A stretch of 26,922 nucleotides of DNA from a virus. Both the position numbers and the translations under genes were made by a program. The stretch is taken from positions 1-26,922 of IMG/VR virus record IMGVR_UViG_3300025082_000057; one strand, given 5' to 3'. The notes beneath the pieces are model-generated. The model ran no database searches, had not been told where the DNA came from, and worked only from the letters and a program-made list of their open reading frames with translations. Below are positions 16,336 to 23,357 of this stretch, piece by piece. Numbering within the stretch: position 1 is the stretch's first letter; every line of letters begins with the position of its first letter.

Positions 16336-16387
16336 TCTTTCCTCCTTCGGAAAGGTTTGAAGTTATGCGGTGTCACGCCCTTTCAGC
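16333..16387 (-). repeat. 55-base direct repeat, copy 2 (orphan Rad52 tail and leader of small gene)
   Basis: This is the partner of 15287-15341. The bases at 16363-16386 still read LKGRDTA and stop in the leftward direction, identical at protein level to the end of the Rad52-like gene, but no gene body precedes them. It therefore looks like the scar of a tandem duplication. Confidence 0.85.
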
Positions 16388-16394
16388 GAGATTA

Positions 16395-16422
16395 CTGTCG
16401 GCCCGCAAACCAAAACCGACAG
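16395..16422 (-). promoter_or_regulatory. Hairpin in the 215-base gap upstream of the small paralogue
   Basis: CTGTCGG at 16395-16401 pairs with CCGACAG at 16416-16422 (7 base pairs, 14-base loop). No T run follows in the leftward direction, so it is not a standard terminator. It could be an attenuator, processing site or operator. The rest of 16336-16550 holds the duplicated tail at 16363-16386 and no gene that I can support. Confidence 0.5.
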
Positions 16423-16550
16423 CCGGGGGAGCTGAATCAAGGGAGCTTAGGGAAGGACAATCTTTTCACCGGCCTAGATCGCGAAACCGATTTATAGATG
16501 CCGCAAGCGGCCACCGCGAATGCCCTCAAAAGGTGTGCCCCGTTAGTCAA

Positions 16551-17600
16551 TCACGCGGCCATGGTGGTTTCCTGCCATGCCGACTTGGGTAATTCGATGA
16601 TCGTTCCACCCAATGTTTCGAGCTCCGATGCTCGGTCATAGGATTCGAAATCTTGCGATGCCCGGGTGATTGCATTCGACATGCCGAAGGCGGAAAGATC
16701 GGCGCCTTCGATCAGGTGCTTCAACACTGATTGGCCTTCGCCCTTGCTCAGCCAACCTTTCTTTTCGACCAGTTCAACGGCATCAATCGGATCACCGATC
16801 GAGATCGTTTTCGCATTGCGAAATTTATCCAGCGACCTGTTGAAATGCACTTTGCTGATGGATGCCGAAAGAACATCGCGCAATTTCAGCAGTAAAGCTT
16901 TGTCGTCCGCTTCATGTGCTTCGTCGGTCATGACCTCGCGAACGTCGTCGCCGGTTTCACTGCCTCTGCCGATATGATATCTGGACAGACCCTTCCCCGT
17001 GGTACAGCCATTCAGGCACCACAGGAAATAAGCCATCGGTTTGACCGAAACGCTGCCGAGGCCGACTTCTGAATTGGTGATGGTCACGCCGGCTTGAACT
17101 TCCTGGCCGATCACGACTTCGCCTTTGATACGCGGCGTCACCGCCTTGATATAGAGGCGGCGATCCGTGACCTCGCACGAGATCACATTCATGTTGGGAA
17201 TTGACATCAGCACCGGCAAGACCATTTCTGCGATATCGTCGTTGTCGATCACGCGATATTTGTCGGACAGGAAAGCCCGAACGCCATGTTCATCGGTTCT
17301 TAGAAGCCGTGTCGATGGCATCTGTTGAAACCAGTGGTTTATATTGGTTGCCAGTAATTGCGGCGAATGTTCGAGCATGTGATCGACATACTTGGCCGGA
17401 ATGTTTTGATGCGTGCCGATCTGGCGTAGGGCGTGATGGTTGATGGTCGGATTGTTCAACGGCAAGCCGCCCATCGACATCGTATTGTCGGTGGCGGCGA
17501 AGATACTGAGCTTATTCGTTGGCGCTTTGAAATCCTTGTGGTGAGAGGCGCGGCGCTCCAATTCTTGCGCCAGGCCATTGATTGTTCGTCCTTGTTTCAT
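16551..17600 (-). CDS. DUF932-like phage protein
   Basis: This is a 349-residue protein with no signal or span. The section LRQIGTHQNIPAKYVDHML, then LATNINHWFQQ, then TRLLRTDEHGVRAFLSDKYRVIDNDDIAE is the pattern of DUF932-type phage and plasmid proteins ('iR...g.vRAflSdrYr.lDn.di'). These are often found beside recombination genes. A glycine-rich central segment (TITNSEVGLGSVSVKP) and a helical C-terminus follow. Function is unknown, though a DNA-related role is suggested by neighbours such as Rad52 and the nuclease. The ATG overlaps the stop of the preceding gene (ATGA). The family assignment is from motif memory. Confidence 0.6.
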   Translation of the reverse strand: MKQGRTINGLAQELERRASHHKDFKAPTNKLSIFAATDNTMSMGGLPLNNPTINHHALRQIGTHQNIPAKYVDHMLEHSPQLLATNINHWFQQMPSTRLLRTDEHGVRAFLSDKYRVIDNDDIAEMVLPVLMSIPNMNVISCEVTDRRLYIKAVTPRIKGEVVIGQEVQAGVTITNSEVGLGSVSVKPMAYFLWCLNGCTTGKGLSRYHIGRGSETGDDVREVMTDEAHEADDKALLLKLRDVLSASISKVHFNRSLDKFRNAKTISIGDPIDAVELVEKKGWLSKGEGQSVLKHLIEGADLSAFGMSNAITRASQDFESYDRASELETLGGTIIELPKSAWQETTMAA

Positions 17601-18043
17601 CTTTCATTTCCTTCTTCGTCGGAGTACTCTGTCGGCATATCCGCCAGCGGCCCCGAGTAGATTTCGTAATTGCATTTGTTGCCGTCAAAGACAGTGACCA
17701 ATAACGGGCGTTCTTCGAAATAGACTTTACCTCCCTTCGATACCGGCGCCGCGTGAAGGATGTAGATATATTCTTCGCCATGTTCACGGGAGCCAGGTTT
17801 TAGAAGATAAATGCCTCCGATATCGAGCTTTTGACTGGCAACGATTTGAGCTGCCAGACAAGACATTCCATTGGCATGGGTTGCCATGGTTTGATCGTAA
17901 CCAATTCCATTGACGATTTTGTGATTGCCAAAGGTTTGTTTCAATGCTTGGCCAAGGCCGGATGGATATCCGTCCATTTGGCGATACATCGTCATGACCT
18001 CGATTTGATCGTCCATCACGATAACAAGCGCACGTGTTCCCAT
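17597..18043 (-). CDS. Conserved phage protein of unknown function (MGTRALV family)
   Basis: This is a 148-residue protein. The opening MGTRALVIVMDD, then MYRQMDGYPSGLG, and later [26 protein letters not shown], form a pattern shared by a family seen in many phages and some bacteria ('MGtRaLi.v.d......yRq.DGYPsg.g'). No activity is known to me. The DGYPSG turn is the family hallmark. GGAGCAATAA precedes the ATG. Confidence 0.65.
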   Translation of the reverse strand: MGTRALVIVMDDQIEVMTMYRQMDGYPSGLGQALKQTFGNHKIVNGIGYDQTMATHANGMSCLAAQIVASQKLDIGGIYLLKPGSREHGEEYIYILHAAPVSKGGKVYFEERPLLVTVFDGNKCNYEIYSGPLADMPTEYSDEEGNER

Positions 18044-18054
18044 TTATTGCTCCT

Positions 18055-18135
18055 TCAATTCAGGGACATCAGAAAGGCTCCGATCAGGAAGAACAGGAAC
18101 CAACCAAAGCCTTTGGCTACGTCCCTTTTTCTCAT
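18055..18135 (-). CDS. Very small membrane peptide (26 residues)
   Basis: The ATG follows the upstream stop by two bases and the frame ends 12 bases before the next ATG, supplying its ribosome binding site. The peptide starts MRKRDVAKG and then forms one hydrophobic helix (FGWFLFFLIGAFLMSLN). Basic N-terminus plus a single span is typical of small phage membrane peptides. There is no strong Shine-Dalgarno of its own, so coupling is assumed. Confidence 0.5.
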   Translation of the reverse strand: MRKRDVAKGFGWFLFFLIGAFLMSLN

Positions 18136-18137
18136 GA

Positions 18138-18410
18138 TCAGCGGTCGACCGAGATAATATATCCGGCGGCTTTGACAGCCGATTCGATTTCGTCGAGCGG
18201 CCCGTCGATCAAGGCATCGACCTTATCGCTGTGAATGTTGATAGCCCCCATCTCCCCGCAATTAGGACATTGCATTTCGTCGCCCTTTTCGGGCATGGCT
18301 TTTTGATCCTTCTCGTTCAAACTGATTTGGATCGTGATCTCCTGAAATATGTTCTGTTCCGGCAAGCGTTCCGTTCCATTGATCCAGACAGGGATTTTTT
18401 GGATGCTCAT
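18138..18410 (-). CDS. Small protein with a CPNCGE knuckle
   Basis: This is a 90-residue protein. The first 40 residues form a strand-rich part (IPVWINGTERLPEQNIFQEI). A MQCPNCGE knuckle at about 46-53 follows, then an acidic helix (ALIDGPLDEIESAVKAAGY). Only one CxxC is present, so metal binding would need a second pair, perhaps in a dimer. The DNA encoding the knuckle is identical over 22 bases to the start of the gene at 22368-22643. The stop of the nuclease gene encoded downstream lies elsewhere; this start overlaps the end of the nuclease frame by four bases. Confidence 0.6.
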   Translation of the reverse strand: MSIQKIPVWINGTERLPEQNIFQEITIQISLNEKDQKAMPEKGDEMQCPNCGEMGAINIHSDKVDALIDGPLDEIESAVKAAGYIISVDR

Positions 18411-19489
18411 TGCTTTTCCTTATTTTGTGTCGATTTAGTCGGGATTGACATCGCGTTTTTGCTGGGATCGGCCGGAAGCGTTTCTTCGATGACTTTATCC
18501 GGCATCGCTGCTTTTTTCGCCGCCACTTCAATGTCGATCAGTTGATTGCAGTAGTAAGCGACATCGCAATAGTCGTTGCAGCGGCGATTCTCGCCGAGCC
18601 TGACATCGACCGAATAGGGAGGCGGCAGGATCATATTTGCCGGTGCAATACTTTCAGGGTCATCGCCAGGGATCAGCCAGCCTTTATCGAGGGCGTGTTT
18701 TTTCAACTCCTCGAGATTTTCGGCGACCTTGATGGCCGATTTGCGGCCTTCTTTCATCAGCGCGAACTTGGTCGACGACGCCCACCGTTCATCGTCGCTG
18801 CACGGCGCCAGCTTTTGGATGTGCTTGTTCTCGACGCACAGCCGAGCAGCTTGATGCAGCGTGACGCGCTCCTGAACGAATTTCTGTTGATCAGGAAATC
18901 CCCATCGTGTGACCGGGATTATCCCGACCTGATTTTTGGGATATGTTTCGTCGCCGCTCTTGGCGCGCCGACCGGCTTCCGGCTTCGACCAGTCGCGGAA
19001 GATGGCGACGATTTCCAGCCGATCAATCGGCGGATAGGTCTTGGCCTCGTCATGGCTCATCGTGAACAGCCAATCTAGCATATTCAACTGCTGTGTTTTT
19101 TCCTCGCGCAGGCCGAAGATCACTTCCCAGATGGACATCTGCTTGTAATCTTGCAGCACCCATTTTTCGTCCTCGTCTTGCGCTAGGCAGATCGAATCGA
19201 AGGTGCCGCCGATGAGCCAACCGTCGACCTCCGCATAGAGCCGTTTTTCAGTGATGCCGGTGATATTGGCGCGCTCCAAGACGACATGCATGGCCTTGCC
19301 CATAAGGGCATAGATGCGGTCGGAGATGTCCTCGACCAGCTCTTCCTTGAAATACCGGCGCAAAGCGACCTGTTGCGGTGGCGAAATCAACTGTGTTACC
19401 GTGATATCGGATTCGCCGGCGTCGTAGGGATCGTTTTTCACCGCCTCGCAGACGGCCTCGGGTAGATGAAGATTATTCGTGAATTTCAC
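18407..19489 (-). CDS. PD-(D/E)XK nuclease with probable Fe-S cysteines (Cas4/AddB-like exonuclease)
   Basis: This is a 360-residue protein. GKAMHVVLE (His68) is the conserved helix of the family. GGTFDSI gives Asp98, VLQDYK gives Asp114 and Lys116, and the following QQLNML gives the QxxxY-like helix. These are the catalytic elements of the PD-(D/E)XK phosphodiesterase fold. Cys230 and the C-terminal cluster Cys304, Cys308, Cys314 could hold a 4Fe-4S cluster, as in Cas4 and AddB nucleases. It probably resects double-strand ends to make single-stranded DNA for the Rad52-like protein. The last 40 residues are a polar Pro/Ser/Lys tail. The start is GTG at 19489, overlapping the preceding stop (GTGA). 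Confidence 0.8.
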   Translation of the reverse strand: MKFTNNLHLPEAVCEAVKNDPYDAGESDITVTQLISPPQQVALRRYFKEELVEDISDRIYALMGKAMHVVLERANITGITEKRLYAEVDGWLIGGTFDSICLAQDEDEKWVLQDYKQMSIWEVIFGLREEKTQQLNMLDWLFTMSHDEAKTYPPIDRLEIVAIFRDWSKPEAGRRAKSGDETYPKNQVGIIPVTRWGFPDQQKFVQERVTLHQAARLCVENKHIQKLAPCSDDERWASSTKFALMKEGRKSAIKVAENLEELKKHALDKGWLIPGDDPESIAPANMILPPPYSVDVRLGENRRCNDYCDVAYYCNQLIDIEVAAKKAAMPDKVIEETLPADPSKNAMSIPTKSTQNKEKQ

Positions 19490-19863
19490 TGGTTTTGCTC
19501 CTTCAAGCGTTTCAGGTAAGCCTTTTGGTTCTTCATGATCTCAATTCGATGTCGGATCACGCGGCGATCAATCATTTCCTCCATAATTTGTTCATGAAAA
19601 TGCGCTGGTTTTGGCGGTGTCGGGTATACATAGGTCCGCATCACGCCGTTTGCGGCCTCCCAGATGAGATCCGATGGGATCGAGGAGAGGGCTTCAAGGT
19701 ATCCTTGAGCGGCCAGCGGCGACAGCGGCTTGAGGGAAAGGGTTTCCCAGACCTGATCTATCGCCTGGGCGAGAACGTCGTCTGGTGACGGTTCCAGGGC
19801 GATTTCGGCGCATATGAGCATATGATCGAGATCATCGGGGTCAAAATCGGCCTTATACGGCAT
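19486..19863 (-). CDS. Helicase-loader-like replication protein (lambda P-like)
   Basis: This is a 125-residue protein from ATG 19863. The same frame is open further upstream, with an ATG at 19944 that would overlap the preceding gene by 62 bases. Neither start has a strong ribosome binding site. The segment AQGYLEALSSIPSDLIWEAANGVMRTYVY followed by PTPPKPAHFHEQI matches the 'Y..aL..lP...l..A....lr.....P.PaelR' pattern of phage proteins that resemble the N-terminal helicase-binding part of P/DnaC-type loaders. The C-terminus is a basic helix. The AAA+ part of a DnaC-type loader is absent. It sits directly after a DnaT/O-like gene, as P follows O. Probably recruits host DnaB. Confidence 0.45.
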   Translation of the reverse strand: MPYKADFDPDDLDHMLICAEIALEPSPDDVLAQAIDQVWETLSLKPLSPLAAQGYLEALSSIPSDLIWEAANGVMRTYVYPTPPKPAHFHEQIMEEMIDRRVIRHRIEIMKNQKAYLKRLKEQNQ

Positions 19864-19882
19864 AATCCAGCCGGTGCCGGAT

Positions 19883-20188
19883 TCACTTGGGGCGTCGGCG
19901 AGCAAGGACGGCCTCAGTGAGATTAGAGCGTCGTTCTTGAGCATTGCTTGTGCCCGAAGCTCCGGTCCCACCAGATCGAGGAGTTTGGAACTCGACTGCC
20001 TTGAGAAGCCAATTTCGCCATGCTTGATCCCATCGGACGAATTTCTTGGCGTTGGCTCGGTAGTAGGCGCAAAATTTGTCCGTCTCATTATCGAGGTCAA
20101 GTCCCCCAACTTTTTCATTGGCCCAAGTCCTCATTTCGTCGGTGATGCCAAAATCGTCTGGTATTTCGTGAGCGCATTTTTTGGTCAT
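19883..20188 (-). CDS. DnaT/O-like replication protein, C-terminal module only
   Basis: This is a 101-residue protein. GITDEMRTWANEK, then ETDKFCAYYRANAKKFVRWDQAWRNWLLKAV match the common C-terminal element of phage replication initiators and DnaT-like proteins ('e.ekFr.yw.a......dWd.tWrnWi'). That element binds single-stranded DNA or the loader. The N-terminal winged helix usual in such proteins is missing here. It may be supplied separately by the winged-helix protein at 20604-20909. The ATG overlaps the RusA stop (ATGA). The tail is basic (VLARRRPK). Confidence 0.65.
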   Translation of the reverse strand: MTKKCAHEIPDDFGITDEMRTWANEKVGGLDLDNETDKFCAYYRANAKKFVRWDQAWRNWLLKAVEFQTPRSGGTGASGTSNAQERRSNLTEAVLARRRPK

Positions 20189-20622
20189 ATTTCCAGCTCC
20201 TTGATAGCAACGTACATCTGCGGTGCCCTGGAATATTTTTTGTAGGCCATAATCCGTTGCACTTGAGAATCGTCGTCGTAAACCACGCCATTCAGAGCAT
20301 CGAGGACGATTTTGACGTAATTATCGAGATCGGGCTTGCCCGGTGATATCCGGTTTTTCAGTGCCCAATCGCGCTTCTCAGCAGACCAAGATTTTGGAAC
20401 AGCTACATGCGCTTCGACATAGACTTGGAGACGTCCTGTCCACTTACCGCCACCGAGTTTATTCATGCATGAGAGTGCGGTCATGCCCAAAGCGTTCTCA
20501 TATGATTTTGTTGCTTTGGGTGTATGAAAATGAGGCTTTCCATCTTTGCCGATGGAACCGCGAGGCCGGCCTTTGGCTATTGGAGCGCCATCGAGCGAGA
20601 TGATTAAAGTCGTGCGCGCCAT
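20185..20622 (-). CDS. rusA: RusA-like Holliday junction resolvase
   Basis: This is a 145-residue protein with the RusA core. GAPIAKGRPR is near the N-terminus. KPDLDNYVKIVLDALNGVV then gives the catalytic Asp98, Asp100 and Asp108, and YDDDSQV is the acidic loop that closes the family signature. A conserved K follows at the RIMAYKKY helix. The enzyme cuts four-way junctions symmetrically as a homodimer with Mg2+. It would resolve recombination intermediates before packaging. Length is near the 120 residues of E. coli RusA plus a short N-terminal extension. GGGAGGAA precedes the ATG, inside the end of the upstream gene (19-base overlap). Confidence 0.93.
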   Translation of the reverse strand: MARTTLIISLDGAPIAKGRPRGSIGKDGKPHFHTPKATKSYENALGMTALSCMNKLGGGKWTGRLQVYVEAHVAVPKSWSAEKRDWALKNRISPGKPDLDNYVKIVLDALNGVVYDDDSQVQRIMAYKKYSRAPQMYVAIKELEI

Positions 20623-20909
20623 ACGATTGCGTTCCTCCCGCTTGAGTTCTTCCGGCGTTTGCCGGTGTCTACCAGCATGTCGGTCTTGACCAGCTCTGTT
20701 ACACGAGGGCGAACCGATAGAATGCCGAGTCCGTCTTTGCCGAGTTCGATAGCAATTTCATCGGCGGTACGTCCGTCTGGGTAACATTCGAACGTCCAAT
20801 AGACCTTTTCCTTTAGTGTCATCGGCTTGTGAAGTTGCTCCGCGGCGTCATCGCTGGTGTCGGTTTTGCCGCGTGCCGGCAAATAGGGATAACCGAAAAG
20901 ATCGCTCAT
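20604..20909 (-). CDS. Winged-helix DNA-binding protein
   Basis: This is a 101-residue protein from ATG 20909, which shares a base with the preceding stop (TGATG). MTLKEKVYWTFECYPDGRTADEIAIELGKD gives helices 1-2. LSVRPRVTELVKTDMLVDTGKRRKNSSGRNAIVW gives the recognition helix and wing, the usual pattern of small phage winged-helix proteins ('.taeei...lg....svrpRvseL...g.i.dsG.rr.t.sGr...vw'). It stands just before RusA and the DnaT/O-like gene, so it may supply the DNA-binding part of the replication initiator or regulate the block. Function is inferred. Confidence 0.75.
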   Translation of the reverse strand: MSDLFGYPYLPARGKTDTSDDAAEQLHKPMTLKEKVYWTFECYPDGRTADEIAIELGKDGLGILSVRPRVTELVKTDMLVDTGKRRKNSSGRNAIVWRARL

Positions 20910-21757
20910 CAGATGTGGCAGTCGACGACGGTGATAATATGATGGCCTGGTGCCGACTTGAGCAGCTTGTTGAATTGATAATCCCATTCTACGGGCGTTA
21001 CTTCGTCGGACGATATTCCCCACCAGCCCATTTCGCCGCGTTGATGCCATTTGCCATCGGTCAATACGGCGTAGGCACTTAACGCAACGGCGCTGTCGAT
21101 ATATTTCTGGCGATCAGCGTATTCGAGAATTTCTGCGGCCCACATGAAATAAAAGTCTCCGCATAGATCGTGAAGCAAGGCAAGTTCGGGATCGTGAGGC
21201 TTGAGCTTGTTACAGCCGTCGCGATAGGTGACAAGCGCTGCGATTGGATCGCGGACCGTCTTTTCTTTATCGCAATTCTCAAGGAATTTTTTCTCCCATG
21301 CGTCCCAATGTCTTTCATTGCTCGCGCGTTGTGCGGTCAGCATGGCGTCAAAGTTGAGATCATCGACACGACATTGGTCGAAGGTATCGGGCTCGGATTC
21401 ATTTTTGAATACTCCGGGCACGCCTTCGGTACCGTTGCCGCTTTTGGTTCTCAACATGCCTTTCCATCGGCCACCGATTACCCACCAATCCCATTTCGCG
21501 TTCGGGTTGGTCATGCGGCCCCAAAAGCCGTCGTCGTTTTTCATGTAGCCGTAATATTTCTCTATGAAGGTATCGGGCGAATCATAATCGTCCTGATTTT
21601 TCTCGAAGGTGTCGTACATTTCCTTCTGGGTTTCGGTCGCCGGTACGAACTCGATATACCGATCGATGTCGGTGCATTCGTATTCGTGGAAGGGTAGCAT
21701 CGCTTCGTCCAGCGCGGCGGCGGTTTCGGTGAATACGATGACTGGAAAATGGCTCAT
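20909..21757 (-). CDS. Conserved phage protein, MSHFPVIV family, unknown function
   Basis: This is a 282-residue protein. It begins MSHFPVIVFTETAAALDEAM and has LPFHEYECTDIDRYIEFVPAT, then NAKWDWWVIGGRWKGML. These three blocks mark a family found in many phages and some bacteria ('MshftvlVi......l.pF.e....dkw..dw..GGRw'). The remainder is helical and acidic, with conserved Trp in MGWWGIS and a C-terminal PGHHIITVVDCHI strand. No catalytic motif is recognised. The TGA overlaps the winged-helix ATG. Confidence 0.7.
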   Translation of the reverse strand: MSHFPVIVFTETAAALDEAMLPFHEYECTDIDRYIEFVPATETQKEMYDTFEKNQDDYDSPDTFIEKYYGYMKNDDGFWGRMTNPNAKWDWWVIGGRWKGMLRTKSGNGTEGVPGVFKNESEPDTFDQCRVDDLNFDAMLTAQRASNERHWDAWEKKFLENCDKEKTVRDPIAALVTYRDGCNKLKPHDPELALLHDLCGDFYFMWAAEILEYADRQKYIDSAVALSAYAVLTDGKWHQRGEMGWWGISSDEVTPVEWDYQFNKLLKSAPGHHIITVVDCHI

Positions 21758-21990
21758 GTGATCCTCTGTTTGTGGATGGTTTCAAGGTGGTCGTGTTCTT
21801 TGGAGGAAAGCAGGGCGCTACGCTGTTTGGCCGTCGCTGCTTTTCTCTCCTGAGTGAGCAATTCATCTGCTTCGAGTGCGAGCATGAAGTGCTCATCGGC
21901 CTTCAACTGATCGGCCGAGATTTCCGCTGTTATTGCCATCTTGAGATGGGCGTCGATGTAGTTTATTTGGGAGCCGTTAATTTTCGGCAT
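21754..21990 (-). CDS. Small helical protein of unknown function
   Basis: This is a 78-residue protein, one long alpha-helical run (ITAEISADQLKADEHFMLAL and ALEADELLTQERKAATAKQR), probably a coiled coil. AAGGAATGGTGA precedes the ATG. The stop overlaps the next ATG (ATGA). No family recognised. Confidence 0.6.
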   Translation of the reverse strand: MPKINGSQINYIDAHLKMAITAEISADQLKADEHFMLALEADELLTQERKAATAKQRSALLSSKEHDHLETIHKQRIT

Positions 21991-22023
21991 AATAAATCAC
22001 CATTCCTTGAATTAATGTCATTT

Positions 22024-22203
22024 TCATACTTTGCGTATCCTTTTATTGCTGGGAACCTTCAAAATGATGTTGCACGCTTGCAAGCGTTCCCATTCTTCGT
22101 CGGTGTTATTCCACCAATGAAGTTCGAGCGCGAACCACATATTAATAACAGCCGAGCTGTTTTGATTGCCTATGATTTTCTTTGCTTCGAACATGGACAT
22201 CAT
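22024..22203 (-). CDS. Small protein (59 residues) of unknown function
   Basis: The frame opens with ATGATGTCCATG after GGGAGC at a suitable distance. It encodes MMSMFEAKKIIGNQNSSAVI, then MWFALELHWWNNTDEEWERL and a basic C-terminus ending KRIRKV. Composition is compatible with a small soluble protein, with no span. It lies 33 bases upstream of the ATG at 21990. An oppositely oriented open frame of 174 codons covers it but lacks a ribosome binding site. Upstream, 22204-22367 holds no supported gene. A weak AGGACA/TAATAT pair with 17-base spacing is the only promoter-like element. Confidence 0.5.
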   Translation of the reverse strand: MMSMFEAKKIIGNQNSSAVINMWFALELHWWNNTDEEWERLQACNIILKVPSNKRIRKV

Positions 22204-22367
22204 ATTCTGAAAAGCTCCCGCAATATGACAATATTATTAAATGGACTATGCTTTGTCCTTTTGGCGGAAATTAATCCGTCTAGTTTGTTGGTTTAAAGCC
22301 ATCACAATTTTCGAGCCATTTGAACCAGCCGCATTTTAAACTGACAGGATTTGCTGCGATATTCAAT

Positions 22368-22643
22368 TTATTTGATGCTTTTATATCTATGGAGCCGCCA
22401 CGGGACGATCCAAAGGAATATCGCAATCGCGATGCACAGATAAAGCGCGATCATCAGATCGCGTCCTACACTACCAAATATAGCGAATATTTTGGCCAGT
22501 GGATCGGTGTCACAGATATCCGGGTGTCGGCAGCGTGAATGTGCATCGCCCGGCACGATATCGTGATGCTGAAATTTATAGCAATCCGGTTTGATGACGC
22601 AATCGCCGGTATGCTTTAACTCTCCGCAATTAGGACATTGCAT
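22368..22643 (-). CDS. Zinc-ribbon-like protein with C-terminal membrane span
   Basis: This is a 91-residue protein from ATG 22643, with GAGGAAAG upstream; a TTG at 22661 is less likely. The N-terminal half has seven cysteines, including CPNCGE, DCVIKPDC and SRCRHPDIC with His residues, enough for one or two zinc sites. Residues 65-82 form a membrane span (DLMIALYLCIAIAIFLWIV), followed by a basic tail. The metal domain would face the cytoplasm or periplasm depending on orientation. The first codons share a 22-base exact match with 18256-18277. Confidence 0.6.
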   Translation of the reverse strand: MQCPNCGELKHTGDCVIKPDCYKFQHHDIVPGDAHSRCRHPDICDTDPLAKIFAIFGSVGRDLMIALYLCIAIAIFLWIVPWRLHRYKSIK

Positions 22644-22657
22644 TTTTTGGTCTTTCC

Positions 22658-22906
22658 TCAACTTGCGTAGGGCAAATCAATCTCGAATCCTGGGTAAAAC
22701 AAAGTTATCGCGATGGCCTTAGCGACGGTTTCATTTTGTTTATCACCTTTGGCAGCGACCTGATGCCATTCATGTTTATGGCTGATGCCCGGCACGCCAC
22801 CAACATAGACGCACCAACTATCTTCGCGGCGGCTCAAGACGGCGAGCGTGTTGCTGGCCAATTGTGTGAATGTTTTTTGACCCGGCTCTAATTCTGAAAG
22901 TTTCAT
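22658..22906 (-). CDS. Hypothetical protein, 82 residues
   Basis: This is a soluble protein beginning MKLSELEPGQKTFTQLASNT, strand-rich in the first half (LAVLSRREDSWCVYVGGVPG). A helix (ETVAKAIAITLFYPGF) follows. AAGGAACC lies 7 bases before the ATG. No family recognised. The stop is 15 bases before the next ATG. Confidence 0.6.
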   Translation of the reverse strand: MKLSELEPGQKTFTQLASNTLAVLSRREDSWCVYVGGVPGISHKHEWHQVAAKGDKQNETVAKAIAITLFYPGFEIDLPYAS

Positions 22907-23004
22907 GATCGAGGTTCCTTGGTTGTCAGGGCGTATGAGGGCGATTTAGTCTGGCTCGCGAGCGCCCCCCGGTGCGAGCCAGCGATCATCTTGTGGATCG
23001 CCAT
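22903..23004 (-). CDS. Possible 33-codon ORF overlapping a hairpin
   Basis: The frame (MAIHKMIAGSHRGALASQTK onward) ends in an ATGA overlap with the next gene, like other junctions here, but no ribosome binding site is seen and it spans the hairpin at 22951-22982. It may be chance. Confidence 0.25.
   Translation of the reverse strand: MAIHKMIAGSHRGALASQTKSPSYALTTKEPRS
22951..22982 (-). promoter_or_regulatory. Perfect 9-bp hairpin between leftward genes
   Basis: CTGGCTCGC at 22951-22959 pairs with GCGAGCCAG at 22974-22982, leaving a 14-base GC-rich loop. No T run follows, so it is not a classic terminator. It lies 45 bases before the ATG at 22906 and could protect or process the mRNA. Confidence 0.55.
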
Positions 23005-23030
23005 TATATGTATTGCAACGCAATTCATTT

Positions 23031-23270
23031 TTAATCACGAGAGAAATTATAGGGTAGAGAGAAGTCCTCCTCGCGCAAGACGGGAAATTTAAAAGCCTCC
23101 TGCATCCTTTCGTAAGTTTTGCGCAGGTCGTCAACGCTATCACCCAACAAAAAAGACTGCCCGGGCCGCGTCCTGTGGCCTATGGCCTTGCCATTCTCGT
23201 AGTGGACTTCGCGCACTTGAAAAACACCGTCATAAAAAACGATGCGATTGTTCCAACTGAAGCTACTCAT
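23031..23270 (-). CDS. Small conserved-looking hypothetical protein, 79 residues
   Basis: MSSFSWNNRIVFYDGVFQVREVHYENGKAIG is the pattern of a small family widespread in bacteria and phages ('..WnnRvv......fqv.EVyYd..Gk.ig'). It is followed by the helix SVDDLRKTYERMQEAFKFPVL. Function is unknown. It is the first gene after an intrinsic terminator, so it may have its own promoter, but I see no strong one. AGGTGACGT precedes the ATG. Confidence 0.65.
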   Translation of the reverse strand: MSSFSWNNRIVFYDGVFQVREVHYENGKAIGHRTRPGQSFLLGDSVDDLRKTYERMQEAFKFPVLREEDFSLPYNFSRD

Positions 23271-23309
23271 ACGTCACCTAAAAAATTAAAGCTCGAATGC
23301 GCGCCAAAG

Positions 23310-23344
23310 AAAAAGCCCGCCGCCGGCGTGATGCCGACGACGGG
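23310..23344 (-). terminator. Rho-independent terminator after the 266-residue gene
   Basis: In the leftward direction, right arm 23344-23333 and left arm 23327-23316 form a 12-pair stem with two G-U pairs and a 5-base loop. TTTTT follows at 23314-23310. It lies 13 bases past the stop of the gene at 23358-24158. Confidence 0.85.
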
Positions 23345-23357
23345 AGGTTGGAAGGAA

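Noticed and set aside
21772-22296. 174-codon rightward frame over the small leftward gene at 22024-22203
   Set aside because: Runs against the direction of all neighbours and lacks a ribosome binding site; the leftward frame has both.
22246-22334. Two tiny leftward frames between 22203 and 22368
   Set aside because: 10 and 18 codons, no ribosome binding sites, composition not different from the intergenic background.
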